Of a stretch of DNA of 64,000 nucleotides, positions 42,365 through 49,692 are shown one piece after another. Within the stretch, counting starts at the first letter, position 1. Each line of letters begins with the position of its first letter. The stretch is from Clostridiales bacterium. GTDB taxonomy: Bacteria > Bacillota > Clostridia > Lachnospirales > Lachnospiraceae. The position numbers and the translations under genes are program-made. The stretch is from contig JAJQIK010000081.1 in assembly GCA_021199255.1 (NCBI GenBank), positions 1 to 64,000 on the forward strand. The letters are read 5' to 3'. The notes below the pieces were generated by a model, which had not been told where the DNA came from, did no database searches, and saw only the letters and a program-made list of their open reading frames with translations.

Positions 42365-44269
42365 ATGGAAGTCATATATACAGCGCTTGGGTGGATCATG
42401 ACGGAATGTTATTACTTATGCAGGAATTATGGAGCAGCTATTATTTTATTTACATTGATCAGTAAAATATTTTTACTGCCGATTTCTGTATGGGTACACA
42501 AGAATTCCATTAAAATGATTAAAATGCAACCGGATATTAATTTCATTAAAGTTAATTCATTTGGCGATAAAGACGCTATTGCAGAAGAACAGTCCAAACT
42601 GTATAAGAAAGAAAAGTATAGTCCCTTTGCATCTATGATTCCTCTTGCAATTCAAATAGTGATTTTGATGGGTCTGGTGCATGTTATTAAAAGCGGAATG
42701 AATGATTCCTCCATTGATATGTATTTTTTTGGTATTAATCTGAGTCTGGTGCCAAGTGAGTGGAAAGGCTGGTTTATTTTTTCACCTGTTATGGCGGCGC
42801 TTTCCTCGATTGCGCTGTGTGTGGCGCAGAATGACCATAATGTTTTACAGTCGGAGCAATCGAAATGGAACCAATATGGAACCATGTTGTTATCTGCGGG
42901 CTTATCGCTATATCTGGGATGGTTTGTTCCGGTGGGAGTGGCATTGTATTGGATAGCAAGCAATCTGATGGCAATATTGCAGTTAAGTATTATGAACCGT
43001 GCGATTCCACCGGGTAAGTATATTGATTATGAACGGCTGGCGGAGAGCAAGAAGGCACTGAAGGAACTGGAGAATATAGGAAAGGGTCCTGGTAAAAAAT
43101 TATCGACGGCAGAAAAAAAGAAAGAGAGAACAGACTATAAGCGCTTTTTCAAAGTGGTAAATAAGCATATTGTTTTTTATTCGGAAGAGAGAGGCTTTTA
43201 TAAATATTTTAAAGGCTTGATCGAATATTTGCTGGAGCATACAAATCTGACGATTCATTATATTACCAGCGATGCACAGGATCCGGTGTTTGACATTGCA
43301 GCCCAAAATGAGCGCTTTAAGGCATATTTTATTGCGGAGAAAAGATTGATTACGCTGATGATGAAAATGGATGCGGACATGGTATTAATGACAATGCCGG
43401 ATCTGGAGAATTTTCATATCAAGCGCAGTTATGTGCGTAAGGATATTGAATATGTGTATATTCCCCATGGAATGGACAGCCATAATCTTATGATGCGCAA
43501 AGGGGCGATTGATCATTATGACACTGTTTTTTGCGTAGGGCAACATCAGATTGATGAAATCAGGCAGACAGAAAGGGTGTATGGACTGCCGGAGAAGAAG
43601 GTTGTAAAATCAGGATATAGTTTGTTAGATGAAATGCTGGCAGACTATCAAAAAACGCAATGGCATAAGAAGGAACAGGAAACCATACTGATTGCGCCAT
43701 CCTGGCAGAAGGATAATATTGTTGATAGCTGTTTGGAGCAAATTTTGGAGAATCTTAAAGAGTTAGATAAGAAAATTGTTGTCAGGCCGCATCCGCAGCA
43801 TATACGTCATAACAAGGAATATATAGAAAGCCTGAAGCAGAAGTATAAGAACAATGACAATATTTATATTCAAACGGATTTTTCATCCAACAGCACTGTA
43901 TTTTCCGCTGATCTGATGATTACGGACTGGTCGGGAATCGCCTATGAATATGCCTATACAACGAAGCGGCCGGTATTGTTTATCAATACGCCGATGAAAG
44001 TGATGAATCCTGAATATCAGAGAATTGAGACAGTGCCTTTAAATATTCTGCTCAGAGACGAGATTGGGAAAACATTGAATTTGGATGAATTGGATCATAT
44101 TGCTGATGAGATAAAGGATTTGTTGGATAAGGAAGAATTTTATCGGGTTAAGATTGAACAATTTGTGGAAAAGTATGTATTTAATCTTGGTCATAGCGCT
44201 GAGATTGGAGGAAAATATATTATTGAGGAAATTCAAAAGAAAGTAAATGAGAGGAGGAAAAATAAATGA
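42365..44269 (+). CDS. Fusion: YidC/Oxa1-like insertase + TagF-like glycerophosphotransferase
   Basis: 634 residues in two parts. Residues about 1-215 look like the YidC/Oxa1 core: RNYGAAIILFTLISKIFLLP (Lys34 where YidC has its groove arginine), the KMIKMQPDINFI and LYKKEKYSPF cytosolic hairpin, IPLAIQIVILMGL, and the late PVGVALYWIASNLMAILQ helix. After a charged linker (about 216-265), residues about 270-634 are a CDP-glycerol glycerophosphotransferase (TagF/TagB) GT-B domain with IPHGMDSH (366-373), RPHPQH (474-479) and TDWSGIAYEY (520-529). The frame is open from TTG 42332; TTG 42356 or ATG 42365 are the better starts. It should make a poly(alditol phosphate) at the membrane. Both halves are intact by eye. 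Confidence 0.82.
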   Translation: MEVIYTALGWIMTECYYLCRNYGAAIILFTLISKIFLLPISVWVHKNSIKMIKMQPDINFIKVNSFGDKDAIAEEQSKLYKKEKYSPFASMIPLAIQIVILMGLVHVIKSGMNDSSIDMYFFGINLSLVPSEWKGWFIFSPVMAALSSIALCVAQNDHNVLQSEQSKWNQYGTMLLSAGLSLYLGWFVPVGVALYWIASNLMAILQLSIMNRAIPPGKYIDYERLAESKKALKELENIGKGPGKKLSTAEKKKERTDYKRFFKVVNKHIVFYSEERGFYKYFKGLIEYLLEHTNLTIHYITSDAQDPVFDIAAQNERFKAYFIAEKRLITLMMKMDADMVLMTMPDLENFHIKRSYVRKDIEYVYIPHGMDSHNLMMRKGAIDHYDTVFCVGQHQIDEIRQTERVYGLPEKKVVKSGYSLLDEMLADYQKTQWHKKEQETILIAPSWQKDNIVDSCLEQILENLKELDKKIVVRPHPQHIRHNKEYIESLKQKYKNNDNIYIQTDFSSNSTVFSADLMITDWSGIAYEYAYTTKRPVLFINTPMKVMNPEYQRIETVPLNILLRDEIGKTLNLDELDHIADEIKDLLDKEEFYRVKIEQFVEKYVFNLGHSAEIGGKYIIEEIQKKVNERRKNK

Positions 44270-44526
44270 AAAAAGTGATTGTTTCGGTATTAGGCGTTAT
44301 AGGTATCTTTGGCTGTAGCATGATGTTTTTTGGCGTGAATGCAAAAGCTTATATTGATCCTTCAGTAGTTACGTATATTATTCAAGCGGTAGCGGGTGTT
44401 ATCGTAGCAATAGGTGCCGCGATTGGAATTTATTGGCGGCGGGCTAAAAGAAAATTGAATGATAAATTGGGAATCGATGAAAATCGTAATAAAGAAGTGG
44501 AGTCAGATGATATTGAAATTAAGTAG
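44266..44526 (+). CDS. Small exported single-span protein
   Basis: 86 residues: a signal-peptide-like N-terminus (MKKVIVSVLGVIGIFGCSMMFFGVNAKA written with cleavage likely after AKA) then AYIDPSVVTYIIQ, a membrane helix (about 36-56) and a charged cytosolic tail with WRRAKRK. The AYIDPS segment after a signal peptide recurs in small Firmicute proteins near glycan genes. The start overlaps the preceding stop and has a strong GGAGG site, so it is translated well. Function unknown; perhaps a partner of the YidC-TagF fusion or a client of the signal peptidase at 46216. Confidence 0.7.
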   Translation: MKKVIVSVLGVIGIFGCSMMFFGVNAKAYIDPSVVTYIIQAVAGVIVAIGAAIGIYWRRAKRKLNDKLGIDENRNKEVESDDIEIK

Positions 44527-44558
44527 TTAGGTAATAGATTGTTTGGAATGGAGATACG

Positions 44559-46232
44559 ATGCAGGCGTTGATATTAGCGGCAGGAATGGGTAAACGATTA
44601 AAAGATCTGACGGCGAATAACGCGAAATGTATGGTCAAAGTGGGAAATGAGACTTTGATTGAGCGTGCTGTTAAGATCCTGGATAAAAAGCAGCTCAAAC
44701 GGATTATTGTGGTTTTGGGATACGAGGGAGAAAAGCTGAAAAATTATATTCAACAGTTGGATATTATTTCTCCCCTGGAGTTTATTGATAATCCAATTTA
44801 TGCGACCACTAATAATATATATTCTTTTTGGCTTGCTAAAGAATTTATGCAACAGGATGATACCATATTACTGGAATCGGATCTTATTTTTGAAGAATCT
44901 GTGATTGATGCACTTATGCAGGATCAGCGTCCTTCTCTGGCATTAGTGGACAAGCGTGAAAGCTGGATGGACGGAACTTGTGTCACCTTAGATTCTTCTG
45001 ATCATATTTTAGAATTAATACCTGGAAAGAAGCTGGATTATAGAGGGAAGGATCAATATTATAAAACGGTAAATATATATAAGTTTAGTCAGGTATTCAT
45101 GAAGGAGACATATCTTCCTTTTTTAAAGGCATATATGTCTGCAATGGGTCGGAATGTATATTATGAAACAGTTTTGGGATTGATTATTCAACTGAATGGC
45201 TGTGAGCTGAGAGCAAAGCGACTGGAAGGTCAGGTATGGTATGAAATAGATGATGTGCAGGATTTACACATAGCGGAAAGCCTGTTTGAGCCAGACCCAG
45301 AGAAAAAATACCAGTACATTATCGACAGAAGGGGCGGTAACTGGAGATATCCTAAGCTGATTGATTATACATTCCCCTATAATAGTTATTATCCCACAAA
45401 AGGATTAATGGAAGAAATTACGTCCAATGGCATGGACTTGTTGAGCTCACCTCCTTCAGATATTACTTATGTACGGGAATTGTTAGGTAAATATTATGGC
45501 ATAAGAGAAAATTATATGAGAGCCGTAAGAAATATCTGGGCTATAGAAGATATATTAAAAGCTGATGGGATTTTATATACAATATTGGATGATCCCATTG
45601 GCATGAAAAAAATATTTAGAACAAGCCATAAAGTGCAAACTATCTTGACGCAGGCTCGTGTTCAGGGAGAAATTGTGCTGGTAGATGAGAGCGTTCTGGA
45701 AGCTGTTTTGCCTGAGAGGATGGATAGTTTTCTGACTAACGAACTGTTGGAACAATATAGAGATGTCCTGATTGTATACAAAGATTTAGGGCGTGCTTAT
45801 AGTATGCCGGGACTTTCTGTTTTTATGGCGGCAGGTGCCGGAGAGAAAATTCAAACGCTGTTGGATCGAATAGAAACAGATTGTATCAGTTCTTTTGCAG
45901 AATTCTATTTGCAGATTGCTGAGAAGTATAAAGGGGAACTGCAGGATGCCGTCCTGCGTATGCGAAAGGATTATGAAGCATTTATCGAGGGGCTTTTGGC
46001 AGTATCCTATATTAGAAGTTGTGATGGGTTAGCAGATTATATTGTATGTCAATTGGATGAAAAGCTGGATTGTAAAGCTTTGCTCGTATATCTGCTTCAG
46101 AATAATTTACTGGTGTCAGAACTGTCAGATGTATCCGGTAATGAAACTCATTATATTGGTCTGGCCGTGAGAACAGAAACCGAAAATCAGTATTTATTGT
46201 CTAAATTATTGGAATATGAAAAAAGGAAATAA
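44559..46232 (+). CDS. LicC-like nucleotidyltransferase fused to degenerate aminotransferase domain
   Basis: 557 residues. Residues 1-245 are a LicC/PntC-type cytidylyltransferase: LILAAGMGKRL (4-14), ESDLIFEE with metal Asp108, and WYEIDDVQDL (227-236). Residues about 263-557 resemble a HisC/CobD-type class I aminotransferase, as in known two-domain relatives, but are shortened and altered. By my alignment with the usual SFSKAFG motif, the PLP lysine is replaced by Arg412 in VYKDLGRAYSMPGL, and the middle substrate region is much reduced. The N-terminal domain probably makes CDP-linked phosphocholine, phosphoethanolamine, aminoethylphosphonate or an alditol for the adjacent polymerase. RBS GGAATGGAG. 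Confidence 0.72.
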   Translation: MQALILAAGMGKRLKDLTANNAKCMVKVGNETLIERAVKILDKKQLKRIIVVLGYEGEKLKNYIQQLDIISPLEFIDNPIYATTNNIYSFWLAKEFMQQDDTILLESDLIFEESVIDALMQDQRPSLALVDKRESWMDGTCVTLDSSDHILELIPGKKLDYRGKDQYYKTVNIYKFSQVFMKETYLPFLKAYMSAMGRNVYYETVLGLIIQLNGCELRAKRLEGQVWYEIDDVQDLHIAESLFEPDPEKKYQYIIDRRGGNWRYPKLIDYTFPYNSYYPTKGLMEEITSNGMDLLSSPPSDITYVRELLGKYYGIRENYMRAVRNIWAIEDILKADGILYTILDDPIGMKKIFRTSHKVQTILTQARVQGEIVLVDESVLEAVLPERMDSFLTNELLEQYRDVLIVYKDLGRAYSMPGLSVFMAAGAGEKIQTLLDRIETDCISSFAEFYLQIAEKYKGELQDAVLRMRKDYEAFIEGLLAVSYIRSCDGLADYIVCQLDEKLDCKALLVYLLQNNLLVSELSDVSGNETHYIGLAVRTETENQYLLSKLLEYEKRK

Positions 46233-46671
46233 ATTCGTTCTGAACCTTTGGATTGCCGTTATGGTTGTGTATATAGCTTATTATGTTTCGGCAAATTATG
46301 TACAGTTGGCGCTGATACAAGGAGATTCTATGCTTCCAAGCTATCATAATATGCAGATAGTACTGGTAGGCAGGCAATACGAAGACGTGCAAAGAAATGA
46401 TGTGGTTCTGTTTGAATGTGAAACTCTGGACGCGGTACTGGTTAAACGTATTGTTGCGATACCGGGAGATATGCTGACGATATGCGATGAAAAAATATTA
46501 ATTAATGGCGTGGCAACAGATATTCCGTGGGAAGGAGAAGAGAACCGAACTCTTTTGCTCTCCAGCAATGAATTTTTTGTGGTAGGAGATAATTACAGTG
46601 CCAGTATAGATAGTAGAAGTGAGGAAGTAGGCATTGTATCTATTGAAAAAATAATTGGTAAAGTATATTAA
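46216..46671 (+). CDS. lepB: Signal peptidase I
   Basis: 151 residues with one N-terminal membrane helix (about 7-28) and the type I signal peptidase Ser/Lys dyad: Ser38 in GDSMLPS and Lys77 in VLVKRIVAIPGD. The later GDNYSASIDSR box is also present. It is shorter than E. coli LepB but normal for Gram-positive SipS-type enzymes. It overlaps the preceding gene by 17 bases and closes the AT-rich cassette. A cassette-specific signal peptidase suggests a dedicated client, such as the small protein at 44266-44526. Confidence 0.87.
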   Translation: MKKGNKFVLNLWIAVMVVYIAYYVSANYVQLALIQGDSMLPSYHNMQIVLVGRQYEDVQRNDVVLFECETLDAVLVKRIVAIPGDMLTICDEKILINGVATDIPWEGEENRTLLLSSNEFFVVGDNYSASIDSRSEEVGIVSIEKIIGKVY

Positions 46672-46700
46672 AAATATAAATCAAGGATGGCAGCCAGACG

Positions 46701-47435
46701 ATGGAAAAAGTAATAGTAATCACCGGGGCGTCCTCGGATATAGGAATGGCTTATATCAACGAAAACGCGCAAGAATACAGTAAAATCATAGCCCATTATC
46801 ATCATGAGAGCGAGCTGTTTACCCGGCTGTGCCATCAATACGAGGGAAAGGTTTTGCCTATACAGGCGGATTTCGGGAACCAGGAAGCAGTACAACAATT
46901 TGTTGTAAAAATAGAAGAGACGGGGCTGACGCCGACACATATTTTGCACTTGGCGTCGCCGGTAACGCAGAGCGTTAAATTCCATAAGAGCCGGGTGGAA
47001 GAATACCAGTTTATGATGCAGGTATCCGTTTATAGTATTGTGGAGATTTTAAGGGCGTTTTTGCCGGCTATGCAGAAGCAGAAATTCGGCAGAATCCTGT
47101 TGATGCTGTCGGCTTATGTGGAAATACCGGACCCCAGATTCGCGGCGCCTTATGTAACCGCCAAATATGCGCTGCTGGGGCTGATGAAGGACGTGGCTGC
47201 GGAGTATGCCGCAAAGGGCATTACCGTTAATGGCATTTCGCCGCAGATGATGGAGACCAAATTCCTCAAGGACGTGCCGGAGCTGATTGTGGAACAGCAG
47301 CGGCTGGCGGGTCCGCTGCGCAGATTGCTGCAGAAAGAGGATATTCTGCCAATGATGAGACTGCTGCTTTCGGATGAGGCGGCGGCGGTCACGGGAGAGA
47401 ACATCGGCATTACTGGAGGAAATCATATATTATGA
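46701..47435 (+). CDS. SDR-family oxidoreductase (FabG-like)
   Basis: 244-residue classical SDR: TGASSDIG near the N-terminus, Ser in LMLSAYVEI, the YVTAK catalytic pair (about 150-154) and a C-terminal TGENIGITGGN ending typical of ketoacyl reductase-like enzymes. Base composition returns to that of the main locus. It may reduce a ketoacyl-ACP made by the FkbH-ACP-MaoC set at 37992-40530, from which it is now separated by the AT-rich cassette; a sugar dehydrogenase role is possible. ATGA overlap with the next GT4. Confidence 0.72.
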   Translation: MEKVIVITGASSDIGMAYINENAQEYSKIIAHYHHESELFTRLCHQYEGKVLPIQADFGNQEAVQQFVVKIEETGLTPTHILHLASPVTQSVKFHKSRVEEYQFMMQVSVYSIVEILRAFLPAMQKQKFGRILLMLSAYVEIPDPRFAAPYVTAKYALLGLMKDVAAEYAAKGITVNGISPQMMETKFLKDVPELIVEQQRLAGPLRRLLQKEDILPMMRLLLSDEAAAVTGENIGITGGNHIL

Positions 47436-48535
47436 CGCGTAAGATAGTGTTTCATTTAAATTGCTTAGAACAGGGCGGGGCGGAGCGTGTCGTAACCAAT
47501 CTGGCCAATCAGTTTGCCGCCAACGGTTATGAGGTGCTGATTGCCACGGAGTGGTATGGCGAAAATGAGTTTCTGATCGATGAAAGAGTGCGGCGCGTAC
47601 ATGTGGGACTTAAAGAAGGCGATGAAAAGAAGCATCGCCTTGTTCAATTTTATCTGCGGATCAAATATCTGAGAGAGCTTTTGTATAAGGAAAAGCCGGA
47701 TATTCTGATTCCTTTTGCCAGAAAAGCCCTTTACCGCGGACTGATGGCGGCTTATTTTATGAAGCTGCCGGTGCTGATCTCCATCCGCACCGATCCGGCG
47801 GGGCATTATGAGGAGCGTTCGGACAGACTACAGATTCCGCTTCTGTTTCCCAGAGCGGACGGCTGCGTGTTCCAGACCCAGGGCGCCCGGGAATTTTTCG
47901 CACCGAGGCTGCAGGAAAATTCCCGGATTATCTTAAATCCTATTAATCCGAAGTATATCGGTGTGCCGGAGCCGGAGCGCAGGAATAAAACGGTGGTGCA
48001 GTCGGGGCGGCTGGTGGATTTTAAAAACCAGCCGATGCTGATACGGGCTTTTATTGAAGTGCATAAAAAGCATCCGGATTATGACTTGAAGATTTATGGA
48101 GGAGATTCCGGTGACGGCACAAAAGAGATATTGGAACAGATGATAGAAGACAATCAGGCGCAGGATTATGTGCGTTTGATGGGAGCCAGCGACAGTCTGG
48201 AAAAGGATCTGGCGGACGCGGCGCTGTTCGCCTTTTCTTCTGATTGGGAAGGGCTTCCCAACGCGCTGATGGAAGCAATGGCGCTGGGGCTGCCTATTGT
48301 GGCAACTGACTGTCCCTGCGGCGGCCCCCGTACCATTATGACTCACGAGGTGGACGGGCTTTTGATTCCAATTAAGGATCAGAAGGCTCTGGAGGAGGGA
48401 ATCAACCGTCTGATTGAAGATCGGCCGCTGGCGGAAAGACTGGGCAGGGAAGCGCGCAAGATTGCGCAGAAGGCGAACGGAGAGGCTGTATACGGGCAGT
48501 GGCGGGACTATATCGAGGAGTTGTGTACAAAATAA
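47432..48535 (+). CDS. GT4 glycosyltransferase
   Basis: 367-residue GT-B enzyme: LNCLEQGGAERVVTNLANQ at the start, QSGRLVDFKNQPMLI at the domain boundary and donor motif EGLPNALME (about 268-276) followed by GLPIVATDCPCGGPRTIM. The CGGPR ending is typical of GalNAc/hexose transferases such as PglH/PglJ relatives. Cytosolic, translated with the SDR by a four-base overlap. It resembles the 51755 protein in general architecture but not closely. Confidence 0.77.
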   Translation: MTRKIVFHLNCLEQGGAERVVTNLANQFAANGYEVLIATEWYGENEFLIDERVRRVHVGLKEGDEKKHRLVQFYLRIKYLRELLYKEKPDILIPFARKALYRGLMAAYFMKLPVLISIRTDPAGHYEERSDRLQIPLLFPRADGCVFQTQGAREFFAPRLQENSRIILNPINPKYIGVPEPERRNKTVVQSGRLVDFKNQPMLIRAFIEVHKKHPDYDLKIYGGDSGDGTKEILEQMIEDNQAQDYVRLMGASDSLEKDLADAALFAFSSDWEGLPNALMEAMALGLPIVATDCPCGGPRTIMTHEVDGLLIPIKDQKALEEGINRLIEDRPLAERLGREARKIAQKANGEAVYGQWRDYIEELCTK

Positions 48536-48544
48536 CATTTATAC

Positions 48545-48572
48545 TTAAATTTTCACGGATATCATGTATAAT
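48545..48572 (+). promoter_or_regulatory. Candidate promoter for the deacetylase-like gene
   Basis: TTAAAT (48545-48550), 16 bases, and TATAAT (48567-48572) in a 107-base intergenic gap. The -10 is perfect and the -35 is poor. A leader of about 65 bases would follow. Confidence 0.4.
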
Positions 48573-48642
48573 ATGATACAAGGGGCGCAAAGTACAGTGC
48601 GGTTCGCGGGGCGTCCATGACCGGGGAAGAGAGGATACAGAG

Positions 48643-49401
48643 ATGTTTTCATTTGAGGATTACAGGGAAATCATAAGGATTATACAGTCTACAGGCAGAC
48701 AGTGCGGTTACGCGGACGCTTTAAACAGGGACAGGTTTATTATCATGCGCCATGATGTGGAGTATAGTGTGGACAGGGCTTACCAGTTAGCCAAGGTAGA
48801 GCAGAGTATGGATTTTATCTCCACGTACTTTTTCCAATGGACGAACAATTCCTATAATATTTTATCCAGAAGAAATATGGATATGATTAAGGATATGCAT
48901 GAGCGAGGGCAGCATATCGGCCTGCATTTTGCATTAAACGGCATGACGGATATGCAGCAGGTGCGCAAACGGATCAAGATGGAGATGGAGATTTTAAGCG
49001 AAATGTTCGGTTTTGAAATCACTGAGTTTTCGGTGCACAGGCCGTCTAAGGATATCCTGCGGGAGAATATTAAGCTGGAGGGTATCCTGAATGCTTATCA
49101 GGACGACTTTTTTACCTTTGCGGATCAAATCACGCAGGATACCGAGCTGAAGGTGAAATATATGTCTGACGCCAATCATATCTGGCGTTATGGTTATCCT
49201 GACGAGGCCAATATTACCGGCTACGATAAGGTGCAGATTCTGACGCATCCGTTTGCGTGGTGCAGGCGGGGGTATGATAACTTTGATAATTATAAGGCTT
49301 TATTGCAGGAAAAGTATATAGAATTAGTGGAGTCTGTAGATCAGGAATGTAAGGATTTCGGAGAGTATAAGGATTATTTTATGTCCAAAGAGGTGCGTTA
49401 G
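48643..49401 (+). CDS. NodB-like polysaccharide deacetylase family protein
   Basis: 252 residues. The metal/catalytic motifs of carbohydrate esterase family 4-like proteins are partly visible: IIMRHDVEYSVDRA (about 34-47), GQHIGLHF (about 88-95), FSVHRPS and LTHPFAWC (about 204-211). There is no signal peptide or membrane helix, so it acts in the cytosol, unlike typical secreted deacetylases. Similar proteins occur in nonulosonate and amino-sugar loci. Deacetylation of an intracellular sugar nucleotide or lipid intermediate is a guess. Complete gene; the hairpin repeat starts right after its stop. Confidence 0.65.
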   Translation: MFSFEDYREIIRIIQSTGRQCGYADALNRDRFIIMRHDVEYSVDRAYQLAKVEQSMDFISTYFFQWTNNSYNILSRRNMDMIKDMHERGQHIGLHFALNGMTDMQQVRKRIKMEMEILSEMFGFEITEFSVHRPSKDILRENIKLEGILNAYQDDFFTFADQITQDTELKVKYMSDANHIWRYGYPDEANITGYDKVQILTHPFAWCRRGYDNFDNYKALLQEKYIELVESVDQECKDFGEYKDYFMSKEVR

Positions 49402-49404
49402 TAT

Positions 49405-49692
49405 ATCCTCTGAAAGCGGATTTGGCTATTTGCTTCTGAGCGAAAGCAGATAGCCCTGATGGCAGATGAAAAACCGCTTTCGCGGATTTCTCATCGCCTC
49501 TTCGCACAAGCGTCGTGCCGACGCTTTTAGCTCAGAAATGGAGATTAGTATGAAAAATCACACTGATGTGCTGATTTTTCACACTCAAATTTGTGCCGGA
49601 GCGTCACAAATTTGTCTGATGGCAGAAGAGAAACCACTTTCGTGGATTTCTCTTCGCCCCGTCGCTAACGCTTCGGAATGGAGATTGGTGTG
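49405..49692 (+). repeat. Hairpin-module repeat, tandem pair (copy C)
   Basis: The whole gap before the first asnB is repeat. Module 1: ATCCTCT...GCGGAT (49405-49421, imperfect); GGCTATTTGCTT with AAGCAGATAGCC (49424-49455); CTGATGGCAGA (49456-49466); hairpin 2 (49465-49495); AAGCGTCG-TGC-CGACGCTT (49508-49526); ribosome site and ATG (49532-49552). Module 2: TGAAAAATCA with TGATTTTTCA (49551-49581); CAAATTTGTG with CACAAATTTG (49586-49614); CTGATGGCAGA (49616-49626); GAAGAGAAA with TTTCTCTTC (49625-49655); then TCGGAATGGAGATT leading into the GTG start at 49690. A short open frame through this region (49466-49735) is not believed to be a gene. Confidence 0.8.

Larger units (their letters stand above)
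40531..46700. other. AT-rich inserted five-gene cassette
   Basis: Base composition changes sharply just after the MaoC stop and returns at the SDR start. In sample lines I counted 21 G/C of 60 at 44821-44880 against 32 of 60 at 39001-39060. Codons end more often in A/T. The five genes inside (40666-46671) form a self-contained set. The 135-base leader (40531-40665) holds a TATACT at 40562-40567 without a good -35. I see no transposase or clear direct repeats at the ends. Horizontal acquisition is an inference from composition. Confidence 0.6.

Noticed and set aside
44559..46232. Phosphonate (2-aminoethylphosphonate) pathway
   Set aside because: The nucleotidyltransferase resembles PntC in layout, but no PepM or phosphonopyruvate decarboxylase is present and the aminotransferase domain looks inactive.
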